Under the pieces are notes generated by a model that was given only the letters and a program-made list of their open reading frames with translations, did no database searches and had not been told where the DNA came from. Of a DNA stretch of 64,000 nt, positions 34,735 through 43,810 are shown piece after piece. The stretch lies in the NCBI GenBank assembly GCA_965213885.1, contig OZ243919.1:2418001-2482000 (forward strand), read 5' to 3'. A program made the translations under genes and the position numbers. The stretch comes from VYFG01 sp965213885. Lineage in GTDB: Bacteria; Pseudomonadota; Gammaproteobacteria; Arenicellales; Poriferihabitantaceae. Numbering within the stretch: position 1 is the first letter of the stretch; every line of letters starts with the position of its first letter.

Positions 34735-36411
34735 ATGAGCGACCGAAGCGCCGGCACCAACTTCATTCGCCAGATCATCGACGCCGATCTCGACAGCGGC
34801 AAGCACACCGACATCGTGACCCGCTTTCCCCCGGAGCCGAACGGGCACCTGCACATCGGCCACGCCAAGTCCATCTGGCTGAACTTCGGCATCGCGCGGG
34901 ACTACGGCGGCCGCTGCACCCTGCGGTACGACGACACGAACCCGGTGAAGGAGGACAAGGAATTTGTTGAAGCCATCGAACGGGACGTGCGCTGGCTGGG
35001 ATACGACGTCGGCCGGGTGGCGCATGCCTCGGACTACTTCGAGCAGCTGTACGGGTTCGCACTCGAGCTCATCCGCAAGGGCCTGGCCTACGTGGACAGC
35101 CTTCCCGCCGAGAAGATCAGGGAATACCGGGGAACCCTGACGGAGCCCGGCCGCAACAGCCCCGACCGGGACAACAGCGTCGAGGAGAACCTGGCCGAGT
35201 TCGAGCGGATGCGGGCCGGGGAGTACGGCAACGGCGAACGGGTCCTGCGGGCCCGGATCGACATGGCGTCACCCAACATCAACATGCGGGATCCGGTGAT
35301 CTACCGCATCCGGCATCACCGCCATCAACGGACCGGCGAGCGCTGGTGCATCTACCCGATGTACGATTTCACCCATGGACTCAGCGATGCCATCGAGAGT
35401 GTGACACATTCCCTGTGCACCCTGGAGTTCGAGGACCACCGGCCGCTGTACGACTGGTTCATTGACAATCTGACGGTGCCCTCCCACCCCCGCCAGATCG
35501 AGTTCTCCCGCCTCAATCTCGGATTCACGGTGATGAGCAAGCGCCACCTGACGAGGCTGGTGGACGATGGCGTGATGGACGGCTGGGACGATCCGCGCAT
35601 GCCCACCATTGCCGGCCTCAGGCGTCGCGGCTTCACGCCCACATCAGTGCGCAGCTTCATCGCGTCGGTCGGGATCACCAGGAAGGACAATCTGATCGAC
35701 ATGCTGGCCCTGGAGAACGCCGTCAGGGAGGATCTCGATCCCGTCGCCCCAAGAGCCATGGCGGTGCTGCGGCCGCTGCGGGTGATCATCGAGAACTACC
35801 CGGAGGGGGAGACGGAAACCCTCGAGGTTCCCAACCATCCCAAGAATCCGGAGATGGGCAGCCGGCCGGTCACCCTGTCCCGGGAGATCCATATCGAACG
35901 GGACGACTTCATGCTGGAACCCCCGGCCAAATTCTTTCGCCTGGGACCTGGCAGGGAGGTGCGGCTGCGCAACGCCTTCGTCATCCGCTGCCTCGACTGG
36001 GAACGGGATGATGCCGGCAGGGTCAGCACCGTCCGCTGTGCATACCTGCCGGAAACCCGCAACGGCGCTCAGCCCGAGGGACGCAGGGTCAAGGGCATCA
36101 TCCACTGGGTCAACGCACGTGACGCGGTGGACGCCGAGGTGCGCCTCTACGACCGCCTGTTCCTGGAGGCGATCCCGCGCCCGGACGAAGAGGGAAAATT
36201 CTCCCGGGATCTCAACCCGGACTCCCTCGAGGTTCTCAAGAACTGCAAGCTCGAGGCCTCCCTGGCCCTTGCCGACCCCGGGACCCGCCTCCAGTTCGAA
36301 CGCCTGGGCTACTTCTGGCAAGATCGGGACAGCACCCGGGATGCTCCGATCTTCAACCGAATCGTCACGCTGCGGGACAGCTGGGCGAAAATCGACTCCC
36401 GGAACAACTGA
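34735..36411 (+). CDS. glnS: glutaminyl-tRNA synthetase
   Basis: 558 residues, class I synthetase. The ATG at 34735 is chosen over an in-frame TTG at 34720. Motifs are PEPNG (33-37), HIGH (40-43) and MSKR (267-270). The N-terminal FIRQIIDADL and GGRCTLRYDDTNP distinguish GlnRS from GluRS. A C-terminal anticodon-binding beta-barrel follows. A -10-like TATACT lies at 34701-34706. Having GlnRS rather than the transamidation route agrees with a gammaproteobacterial host. Confidence 0.96.
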   Translation: MSDRSAGTNFIRQIIDADLDSGKHTDIVTRFPPEPNGHLHIGHAKSIWLNFGIARDYGGRCTLRYDDTNPVKEDKEFVEAIERDVRWLGYDVGRVAHASDYFEQLYGFALELIRKGLAYVDSLPAEKIREYRGTLTEPGRNSPDRDNSVEENLAEFERMRAGEYGNGERVLRARIDMASPNINMRDPVIYRIRHHRHQRTGERWCIYPMYDFTHGLSDAIESVTHSLCTLEFEDHRPLYDWFIDNLTVPSHPRQIEFSRLNLGFTVMSKRHLTRLVDDGVMDGWDDPRMPTIAGLRRRGFTPTSVRSFIASVGITRKDNLIDMLALENAVREDLDPVAPRAMAVLRPLRVIIENYPEGETETLEVPNHPKNPEMGSRPVTLSREIHIERDDFMLEPPAKFFRLGPGREVRLRNAFVIRCLDWERDDAGRVSTVRCAYLPETRNGAQPEGRRVKGIIHWVNARDAVDAEVRLYDRLFLEAIPRPDEEGKFSRDLNPDSLEVLKNCKLEASLALADPGTRLQFERLGYFWQDRDSTRDAPIFNRIVTLRDSWAKIDSRNN

Positions 36412-36436
36412 CCGACCGATCCAGCCGTCATCAACC

Positions 36437-37480
36437 ATGGAATATCTCAGCGAATACGGCCTCTTCCTCGCCAAGGCCGTGACCATCGTCATTGCCGTCC
36501 TGGCGGTGGCCGTCAGCATCATCGCGGCCGCCATGCGGCATCGCAGGGACGAGCCGGGCATCCGTCTCACCCTCCTGAACCGCCAGTACGAACAGATGGA
36601 AACGGCCATCAGAGCCGCGGGCCTCGGTCCGGATGGCCAGAAGCAGATGCTGAAGGCGGAGAAGAAGAAAGACAAGCAGAAGGCCAAGAAGGAGAAGAAG
36701 GCCGCGAAATCCAGCCAGGACCCGCCCCGGCCGCGGCTCTTCGTCCTCAACTTCGATGGGGACATCAGGGCCAGCGCCACCGAGGCGATGCGCAACGAGA
36801 TCAGCGCCATCCTCACCGACGCCGGGGAACAGGACGAGGTCCTCCTGAAACTGGAAAGCGCCGGCGGTCTGGTGCACGGCTACGGCCTGGCCGCAAGCCA
36901 GCTGCAGCGGCTCCGGGACCGGAACATCCCCCTCACCGTCTCGGTGGACAAGGTGGCCGCCAGCGGCGGCTACATGATGGCCTGCGTGGCCAACCGGATC
37001 ATCGCGGCGCCATTCAGCATCGTGGGATCCATCGGGGTACTGGCCCAGGTCCCCAACCTGCACCGGTTCCTCAAGAAGCACGATGTGGATTTCGAGCAGC
37101 TCTACGCGGGTGAATACAAGCGGACACTGACCGTCTTCGGCGAGAACACCGACAAGGGGCGGGAGAAGATGCAGCGGGACCTGGAGGAAACCCACGAGCA
37201 TTTCAAGGCATTCATCGCCGAAAGGCGGCCCGGGCTCGATCTCGAGGCCGTGGCCACCGGGGAACACTGGCTCGGCACCAGAGCCCTCGAACTCGGCCTG
37301 GTGGACGAACTGCGCACCAGCGACGACTACCTGATGGCGACCCGGGGCGACAGGGACCTGATCAAGGTGGAATTCAGCCGGCACAAGTCCCTTTCCGAAC
37401 GCATCAGCGACCTGTTCACCCGCCTGGGCCTGGACCGCGACCAGCGGAACAGGGACCTTGAGATGCCCCTTCTGATGTAG
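36437..37480 (+). CDS. sohB: inner-membrane protease SohB
   Basis: 347 residues from the ATG at 36437. It has an N-terminal transmembrane helix (about residues 9-33), a highly charged Lys-rich linker (70-92), then the S49 signal-peptide-peptidase domain. The catalytic dyad is S176 in DKVAASGGYMMAC and K228 in GEYKRTL. The sequence VGSIGVLAQVPNLHRFLKKH is typical of SohB rather than SppA. It is 25 bases after glnS and 29 before the carbonic anhydrase gene. Confidence 0.92.
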   Translation: MEYLSEYGLFLAKAVTIVIAVLAVAVSIIAAAMRHRRDEPGIRLTLLNRQYEQMETAIRAAGLGPDGQKQMLKAEKKKDKQKAKKEKKAAKSSQDPPRPRLFVLNFDGDIRASATEAMRNEISAILTDAGEQDEVLLKLESAGGLVHGYGLAASQLQRLRDRNIPLTVSVDKVAASGGYMMACVANRIIAAPFSIVGSIGVLAQVPNLHRFLKKHDVDFEQLYAGEYKRTLTVFGENTDKGREKMQRDLEETHEHFKAFIAERRPGLDLEAVATGEHWLGTRALELGLVDELRTSDDYLMATRGDRDLIKVEFSRHKSLSERISDLFTRLGLDRDQRNRDLEMPLLM

Positions 37481-37509
37481 CCGGCATCCGGCCTGCCAGG
37501 AAAACCGCC

Positions 37510-38037
37510 GTGACCCTGTATCGACTGGAGAACCGCCGCCCGCAGGTGGACGCCACCTGCTTCGTCGCGCCCAGCGCGGACGTGATCGGCCATGTGGTCA
37601 TGGCCGCCCACGCCAGCATCTGGTTCAATGCTGTGGCCCGCGGCGACAACGAGCCGATCACCATCGGAGAATGCAGCAACATCCAGGACAACACCGTGCT
37701 GCACACGGACCCGGGCATGCCGCTTGTCATCGATGATCACGTCACCGTCGGCCACAGCGCCATGCTCCACGGCTGCCGGATCGGGGCCGGCTGCCTCGTC
37801 GGTGTCGGCAGCATCGTCCTGAACGGTGCCGTGATCGGGGAATCCTGCCTGGTGGGTGCGAACACCCTCATCACCGAGGGCAAGGAATTTCCGCCCCGCT
37901 CCATGATCGTCGGATCCCCCGGTCGGGTGATACGCGAACTGGATGACCGCGAAATCAGGGAGATCGCCGGCATTGCGGACATCTACGTGGGGAAGATCGC
38001 CCGATACCGGAATCTCGAGGCGCTGGAGCCGGGCTGA
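37510..38037 (+). CDS. gamma-class carbonic anhydrase-like protein (YrdA type)
   Basis: 175 residues, GTG start. It is a left-handed beta-helix built of hexapeptide repeats with the zinc-site histidines in DNTVLHTDPG and TVGHSAMLHGC, plus NAVARGDNEPITIG. It ends with a C-terminal helix. Trimeric enzymes of this family hydrate CO2 or act as metal-binding scaffolds; activity varies among YrdA homologues. Confidence 0.9.
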   Translation: MTLYRLENRRPQVDATCFVAPSADVIGHVVMAAHASIWFNAVARGDNEPITIGECSNIQDNTVLHTDPGMPLVIDDHVTVGHSAMLHGCRIGAGCLVGVGSIVLNGAVIGESCLVGANTLITEGKEFPPRSMIVGSPGRVIRELDDREIREIAGIADIYVGKIARYRNLEALEPG

Positions 38038-38133
38038 GCAAGGCCGAACCCGGCTGGGTCCGGGTATGGGGTGCCAATCCCCAGGAATTCCCATCCGCCT
38101 GCCGCATGAAATGCCGGGCGGCGCGATGTCCGG

Positions 38134-41100
38134 TCAGTCGCCCAGTTCGCGGATCTGGTCGCGCGCCTGCCGCTTCTGGTCCTCGCTGCCGCCCTTGAGA
38201 ACCTCCTCGAGATAGCCCCGGGCAATGTCCCGCTCGCCCAGGTCGAGATAGGTCCGGGCCAGTTCCAGGGCCGTTTCGGATTCGTCGTACGCCTCCTCCG
38301 TGTCCGGGGGCTCCCCGTCGGGCTCCTCCATCGGAGACTCCCTGCCCGAAGGCGGTCGGGACTCCTCATCCTGGCCATCCTCCGGTTCCGGGGACGGCGC
38401 GTCGACCGCTTCGCCCGTCGCATCGCCGTGGCCGCCGTCGTCCTGTTCCGGTTCGGCGGCGTCCTCGTGCAGGGGGGCTTCGCCGGTAAACAGCGAATTG
38501 TTCGGGCTTACCTCCCGGCCCATGGCGACGATCCTGTCCCAGTTGATGTTGCGGGACAGACCGGCCCGCCCGTGGAGTTCGCCCGCGAGGGAGTCAAAGG
38601 CCCGCCGGTCGTCCTGCATGTGGTAGATCTCCAGGAGCTTTTCCGCCAGTTCTCCCCGCTCGGAGTCCACGGCATAGGCATCCCTCAGCACCTCGATGGC
38701 CTGCTCGATCCGGTCATATTCCAGGTAGACATCCGCTTCCACCATCGGGTCGATTTCCCCGGACCGGTGTTCTTCGCCGGTCCCGCCGGGACCGGCCGCG
38801 GCGCCCTGCGCTCCCGCATCCGGCGTTCCGGCATCCGCAGCTTCCTGCGGTGCCGCACCAGTTGCGGGGTCTGTTACAGGATCACTGCCGGCGGCATCGT
38901 GCATCGACCTGGCAGGGGCCGCGGATTCCATGGAAGAGTCCCCATCGGAAGGGGTGGGACTCCCGCCCCCGGGCATCCTGCGCCCCTTGCGGCGCTGCCA
39001 GACGAACAGGGCGGCCAGAAGCGCCAGGAGGCCCACCGCAATCTTCGGGCCGTAGTCCGGCAGAATGGCAAAGACGTTCTTGATCCAGTCCAGCAGACCG
39101 TCCCGGGCCGTGGCGGGGACCGGCTCCGGGTGCCCTTCATCCGTGGCCACCGCGCTGACGGACTCCGCCTGCAGGTCTTCGGCCGGTTCCGGATCGACAC
39201 CGGACTCCGTCACGGCAACCTGAATCTCCTCGTCCGGCGCCGCCGGCGCCGGAACCGCCGCGCCCCCGGAACCTGTCAGAGGTTCCTCTTTCGCTGGAAC
39301 TGACTCCTGTTGTGCCAGCAGGGATTCCCCGGTCCCGGTGGCGGTATCGGATTCCGCCTCGGCTGCCGATACTTCCGCGGGTTCCTCCGGGGCGGCCTGA
39401 TCCTCGGGAATCCCGGCCGTCTCCGCTACCTCTGCATCGGTGGAGACCCCGCTCACCGGCGGCTCTGCGGATTCCCCGGCCGGGGCTTCAGCAGTGCCGT
39501 CATCGGCCTGCGCAGCCACCTCGCCGGCGGGCTCTTCAGCCTCCTCCTCCATGGCATCAACCGGTTCCGGATCGACACCGGACTCCGTCACGGCAACCTG
39601 GACCTCTTCGTCCGACGCCGCCGTGTCCCCGGAACCCGTCAGAGGTTCCTCTTCGGCAGCCACTGAATCCTGCTGTGCCGGCAGGATTTCCCCGGTTCCG
39701 GTGGCGGTATCGGGCTCCGCATCGGGTTCAGATACTTCCGCGGGTTCCTCCGGGGCGGCCTGGCCCAGGGGAACCCTGATCGTCTCCACCACCACCGCAT
39801 CGGGTGAGACACCGCTGACCAGCGGGCCGGTGGATTCCACGGCCGGGGCTTCAGTGGCGACATCATCGGCCTGCGCGGCCATCTCCACGGCCGGCTCCAG
39901 TGCAACGCCGGACTCCGTCTCGGCAACCCGGATCTCCTCGTCCGGCTCCGCCAGCGCCGGAACCGCCGCGCCCCCGGAACCGCTCAGAGGCTCATCTTCG
40001 GCAGGAACCACATCCTGCTGTGCCAGCAGGATCCCGCCGGTCCCGGCGGCGGTGCCAGGCTCCGCAGCGGCTTCAGCGGCTTCCGCAGGTTCCTCCGGGG
40101 CGGCCTGATCCCCGGGGATTCCGGCCGTCTCCATCGCCCCATCTTCACGGGCAGCACTGTCCACCAGCGCCTCGGCGGATACTTCCACCGGGGGGCCGAT
40201 GGTGCCGTCGCCGGCCTGCGCGCTCGCCGGGAGATCGGAATCCCCGTCCTGCTCCCCCGTGGCGCGGTCCTGGGCAGTGGCGAGGGGCAGGTTTTCCACC
40301 TCGATCAGGGTGGATATGTTTTCCGCCTGTTTCTGGATCTGCTGCAGGTTTTCCTGCACGCTTCGGGTTTCCTCGCCGCTCGCCAGGAGGCTTTCATCCA
40401 TTTGCGCCAGCTGGGTATCCAGGGCGTCGAGCAACGCCTGGTCGTCGTCCTCCGCCGACACCGCATCGGGATCAGCCTGCTGGCTGATGGTCAATCGCGC
40501 GCCCGTGGGTTCCTCATCCGAGGGAGCGGGTTCCTCCGCAACCTCGATTTCAGGGATGGTTTCGGGGATTTCCGGGGGCGTTTCCACGGGCGGCGGGATC
40601 CGGCCAGGGTCCGTGCCATCCACCCGGACCGGTTCGTCCGAGGCGGCTGTCTCGGCTGTTTCGGTTACCTGCGGGACATCATCCACGGCCGGGGTGGCGT
40701 CATCCGCGACTGCCACCGGGGGTTCCGCCGCCGCAGGCCCGGCCCCGGTGTCCGCGATCTGCGGCTCCGGCGTCGGCTCAGGATCAGCCCGCCGTTGACG
40801 GACCCTTTGCTGGTAGGCGGTGAACTGGTCAAGCTGTTCGGAGTACGCGGCCACCGACTCGCTGTAGGTCACCGTCCTGATTTCGTCGAAAGTGGGCAGC
40901 TGGAGCACCGCACCGCCGCGGACCAGGTTCATGTTGTTGTTGATGAAGGCCCTCGGATTCCCCCTGAACACGGCGAGGTAGGCCCGGAACCGGTGGAGGT
41001 CCTCGGGCACATTCATCCAAAGGACGATGTGCGACAGGGTGTGGCCGCTTTCCACCAGAAACTCCCCGCCCGGAACCGCGACAGGCCGGGCATCCTCTCC

Positions 41101-41589
41101 GGCGGGATCCGGTGGGCCCTCTTCGCCCTCCCCCGCGCTCCCGATGGAAACCGACGTGGCGGCCGGCGCATCGGGCGGCGAAGAATCCAGCGACGCGGTG
41201 TATTCCCGGATTTCCCTGCCCCCCGCCCACGTCGCGGCAACCAGCAGCCGGAGGGAGGCGTCGTCGACCGCGTCCCGGGTGGTGATCACGACCTGGTAGC
41301 CGCCCTGATCCAGCGGAACCAGTGCGAAGTCCATCGCCCCGGCAAGCGGCGGGTATTCCACGCCCGCGGCGGCGAAATCCGCACGGCCCGCCAGCGATAC
41401 GTCCAGGGTTTCAGCCTCGGCGGCACTGACCGGTTCCACCTCGATGACGAGCCTCAGCGGTTCCCCTGGGCCGGACTCCACGCTCAGCTCGCCGAGACCG
41501 AGCGCATGCGCCGTGCCGGGAATCACCCCGACGGCGAACATCAATGCAGCGGCAAGTATCGCCGCCGACCTGGAAAGAAGATCAACCAT
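38134..41589 (-). CDS. fimV: FimV-like pilus assembly/polarity protein
   Basis: 1151 residues from the ATG at 41589; an extended frame to 41697 adds 36 basic residues without signal character. In order: signal peptide ending near AHALGLGEL, the FimV N-terminal domain (GLGELSVESGPGEPLRL), and a LysM-type segment with ESGHTLSHIVLWMNV. A long acidic Pro/Glu/Ala region follows with a coiled-coil patch (LDALDTQLAQMDESLL) and large repeats. Then come one transmembrane helix (IAVGLLALLAALFVW) and a cytoplasmic acidic domain with TPR-like repeats (VDVYLEY..AIEVLRDAYAVD). FimV organises type IV pili and polar complexes. Confidence 0.9.
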   Translation of the reverse strand: MVDLLSRSAAILAAALMFAVGVIPGTAHALGLGELSVESGPGEPLRLVIEVEPVSAAEAETLDVSLAGRADFAAAGVEYPPLAGAMDFALVPLDQGGYQVVITTRDAVDDASLRLLVAATWAGGREIREYTASLDSSPPDAPAATSVSIGSAGEGEEGPPDPAGEDARPVAVPGGEFLVESGHTLSHIVLWMNVPEDLHRFRAYLAVFRGNPRAFINNNMNLVRGGAVLQLPTFDEIRTVTYSESVAAYSEQLDQFTAYQQRVRQRRADPEPTPEPQIADTGAGPAAAEPPVAVADDATPAVDDVPQVTETAETAASDEPVRVDGTDPGRIPPPVETPPEIPETIPEIEVAEEPAPSDEEPTGARLTISQQADPDAVSAEDDDQALLDALDTQLAQMDESLLASGEETRSVQENLQQIQKQAENISTLIEVENLPLATAQDRATGEQDGDSDLPASAQAGDGTIGPPVEVSAEALVDSAAREDGAMETAGIPGDQAAPEEPAEAAEAAAEPGTAAGTGGILLAQQDVVPAEDEPLSGSGGAAVPALAEPDEEIRVAETESGVALEPAVEMAAQADDVATEAPAVESTGPLVSGVSPDAVVVETIRVPLGQAAPEEPAEVSEPDAEPDTATGTGEILPAQQDSVAAEEEPLTGSGDTAASDEEVQVAVTESGVDPEPVDAMEEEAEEPAGEVAAQADDGTAEAPAGESAEPPVSGVSTDAEVAETAGIPEDQAAPEEPAEVSAAEAESDTATGTGESLLAQQESVPAKEEPLTGSGGAAVPAPAAPDEEIQVAVTESGVDPEPAEDLQAESVSAVATDEGHPEPVPATARDGLLDWIKNVFAILPDYGPKIAVGLLALLAALFVWQRRKGRRMPGGGSPTPSDGDSSMESAAPARSMHDAAGSDPVTDPATGAAPQEAADAGTPDAGAQGAAAGPGGTGEEHRSGEIDPMVEADVYLEYDRIEQAIEVLRDAYAVDSERGELAEKLLEIYHMQDDRRAFDSLAGELHGRAGLSRNINWDRIVAMGREVSPNNSLFTGEAPLHEDAAEPEQDDGGHGDATGEAVDAPSPEPEDGQDEESRPPSGRESPMEEPDGEPPDTEEAYDESETALELARTYLDLGERDIARGYLEEVLKGGSEDQKRQARDQIRELGD
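39165..40131 (-). repeat. tandem in-frame repeats inside fimV
   Basis: Three diverged copies of about 115-120 residues start at 40131, 39786 and 39423 (periods 345 and 363 bp), each opening with a variant of GDQAAPEEPAE. Shared blocks are TGTGxxLxAQQxxVPAEEEPLTGSG, DEEIxVAxTESGV and PPVSGVSxDA. The third copy is incomplete. The period is in frame, so copy number can change without breaking the gene. Confidence 0.85.
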
Positions 41590-41668
41590 TATGCACTCTT
41601 CGTCATACGCCCGCACCCGGTCATGCCGACGACCGGAGCCGGGCGGCCGTTCCCGGGGACAATGCGCT

Positions 41669-42307
41669 CTACAGGAACAGCCAAGGCGCCTTCTCACGAC
41701 GCCGCTGCTCGAACTGCCTGATCGCCTCGGTCCTCTCGAGCGTCAGGTCGATGTCGTCAAGACCGTTCACAAGACAGTGCTTGCGAAACGGTTCCACGTC
41801 AAAATGCAGTGTCCGGCCGTCCGGGAATTCCACGGTCTGTTGCGGCAGGTCGACCTGCAGCCTGTAGCCTGGATGCCCGGAAACCAGGGCGAACAGGTCA
41901 TTCACCGTATTTTCGTCCAGAACCACGGGCAACAGGCCGTTCTTGAAGCAATTGTTGAAGAAAATGTCGGCGAAGCTCGGTCCGATGATGCAGCGGATTC
42001 CGAAATCCTCCAGCGCCCACGGCGCATGCTCACGGGAAGAGCCGCATCCGAAGTTCTCCCGCGCAAGGAGGATCGAGGCGCCGCGGTAGCGCTCCTGGTT
42101 CAGGACGAAGTCCGGATTGGGCGGGCGCTTCGAATTGTCCATGCCCGGCTCCCCGTGATCCAGGTAGCGCCACTCGTCGAACAGGTTCGGTCCGAACCCG
42201 GAGCGCTTGATGGATTTCAGGAACTGCTTGGGAATGATGGCGTCGGTGTCCACGTTGGCCCGATCCAGGGGCACCACCAGGCCGTCCAGCACCGTGAAGG
42301 GGTTCAT
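41669..42307 (-). CDS. leuD: 3-isopropylmalate dehydratase small subunit
   Basis: 212 residues. The start is ATG 42307, overlapping the leuC stop by ATGA; an upstream extension to 42502 lies inside leuC. Family marks are PLDRANVDTDAIIPKQFLK and the swivelling-domain loop NFGCGSSREHAPWAL. With LeuC it isomerises 2-isopropylmalate to 3-isopropylmalate in leucine synthesis. Confidence 0.95.
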   Translation of the reverse strand: MNPFTVLDGLVVPLDRANVDTDAIIPKQFLKSIKRSGFGPNLFDEWRYLDHGEPGMDNSKRPPNPDFVLNQERYRGASILLARENFGCGSSREHAPWALEDFGIRCIIGPSFADIFFNNCFKNGLLPVVLDENTVNDLFALVSGHPGYRLQVDLPQQTVEFPDGRTLHFDVEPFRKHCLVNGLDDIDLTLERTEAIRQFEQRRREKAPWLFL

Positions 42308-43707
42308 CCGAGTTCCTCCGGCGTGGTGAAATGGCCAGCCACCGCGGCGGCCGCGGCCATGGCGGGCGAAACCAGATGCGTGCGGCCGCCCTGCCCCTGG
42401 CGGCCCTCGAAATTCCGGTTGGAAGTGGAGGCGCAGCGCTCCCCGGGACCCAGGCGGTCCGCGTTCATCGCCAGGCACATGGAACAGCCGGGATTGCGCC
42501 ATTCAAAGCCGGCATCGATGAAGATCCGGTTGAGGCCCTCCTGCTCGGCCTGGCGCTTGACCAGTCCCGACCCGGGAACCACCAGGGCCTGCTTGACGTC
42601 GGGATGCACGCGCTGCCCCTCGACCACGCCGGCCGCCTCGCGCAGGTCCTCGATGCGGCTGTTCGTGCACGAGCCGATGAAGATGTGGTCGGGGCGGATG
42701 TCCCGGATCCGGGTGCCGGCCTCCAGGCCCATGTACTCAAGCGCCCGGCCGATCCCTTCCCGCGCCACCGGGTCCCCGGCCTCCTCAGGGTCCGGCACGG
42801 CGCCGTCGATGTCGGTCACCATCTCCGGCGAGGTACCCCAGGTCACCTGGGGCCAGATGGCGTCCCCGTCGAGGACCACCTCGCGGTCGAAGGCCGCGTC
42901 GTCGTCGCTGCGAAGATCGCGCCATACGGCCTCCGCGCGTTGCCACATTTCGCCTTCGGGCGCGAAGGGCCGACCCCGAAGATAGTCCAGCGTGGTGTCG
43001 TCTACGGCGATCATCCCCGCACGGGCGCCGGCCTCGATGGCCATGTTGCAGACCGTCATCCGCGCCTCCATGCTCAGGCCCGCGATCACCGGGCCGCCGA
43101 ACTCGATGGCGTGCCCCGTGCCGCCCGCAGTGCCGATCCGGCCGATGATGGCCAGGATGACGTCCTTGGACCCGACCCCGGGCCGCAGGCTGCCCTCCAC
43201 GCTGACCCGCATGTTTTTCGACTTGCGCTGGATCAGGCACTGGGTCGCCATTACGTGCTCCACCTCCGAGGTGCCGATGCCGAAGGCAAGCGCGCCAAAT
43301 GCGCCATGGGTCGCGGTGTGGGAGTCGCCGCACACGATGGTCATGCCCGGCAGCGTGATGCCCTGCTCGGGGCCGATCACGTGCACGATGCCCTGGCGCG
43401 GGTCGCCCATGGCGAATTCCGTGATGCCGAAATGGTTGCAGTTCCGGTCCAGGGTGACCACCTGGAGCCGCGACACCGGGTCGTCGATCTCCGTGTTGTC
43501 GGTGGTGGTGGGGATGTTGTGATCCGGCACCGCCACCATGCTGGCGGTGCGCCAGGGCCTGCGCCCGGCCAGATGCAGCCCCTCGAACGCCTGGGGCGAG
43601 GTGACCTCGTGCACCAGGTGTCGGTCGATATAGATCAGCGAAGTGCCGTCTTCCTCCGTGTGGATGACATGCTGGTCCCAAAGCTTATCGTACAGGGTTC
43701 TTCCCAT
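42304..43707 (-). CDS. leuC: 3-isopropylmalate dehydratase large subunit
   Basis: 467 residues, aconitase fold. The 4Fe-4S ligands are C347 (IGSCTNSR), C408 and C411 (GCSMCLAMN). Also present are GDSHTATHGAFGALAFGIGTSEVEH and NRNFEGRQG. Downstream leuD overlaps by four bases. leuB and asd, which usually follow leuCD before fimV in related genomes, are not present. Confidence 0.96.
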   Translation of the reverse strand: MGRTLYDKLWDQHVIHTEEDGTSLIYIDRHLVHEVTSPQAFEGLHLAGRRPWRTASMVAVPDHNIPTTTDNTEIDDPVSRLQVVTLDRNCNHFGITEFAMGDPRQGIVHVIGPEQGITLPGMTIVCGDSHTATHGAFGALAFGIGTSEVEHVMATQCLIQRKSKNMRVSVEGSLRPGVGSKDVILAIIGRIGTAGGTGHAIEFGGPVIAGLSMEARMTVCNMAIEAGARAGMIAVDDTTLDYLRGRPFAPEGEMWQRAEAVWRDLRSDDDAAFDREVVLDGDAIWPQVTWGTSPEMVTDIDGAVPDPEEAGDPVAREGIGRALEYMGLEAGTRIRDIRPDHIFIGSCTNSRIEDLREAAGVVEGQRVHPDVKQALVVPGSGLVKRQAEQEGLNRIFIDAGFEWRNPGCSMCLAMNADRLGPGERCASTSNRNFEGRQGQGGRTHLVSPAMAAAAAVAGHFTTPEELG

Positions 43708-43810
43708 CTGGATGCGGTCGGTGAGGCTGGATCAAACGGTGAAATGATAACACATGGCAGCCCCGCCACCTTTTTGCCAGACGGATGACAGACGGCCGCC
43801 AACCGGCTCC

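Noticed and set aside
39165..40131. Possible CRISPR-like or other non-coding repeat array
   Set aside because: The repeats are long (345-363 bp), diverged and in frame within fimV; no short identical repeats with unique spacers exist in the window.
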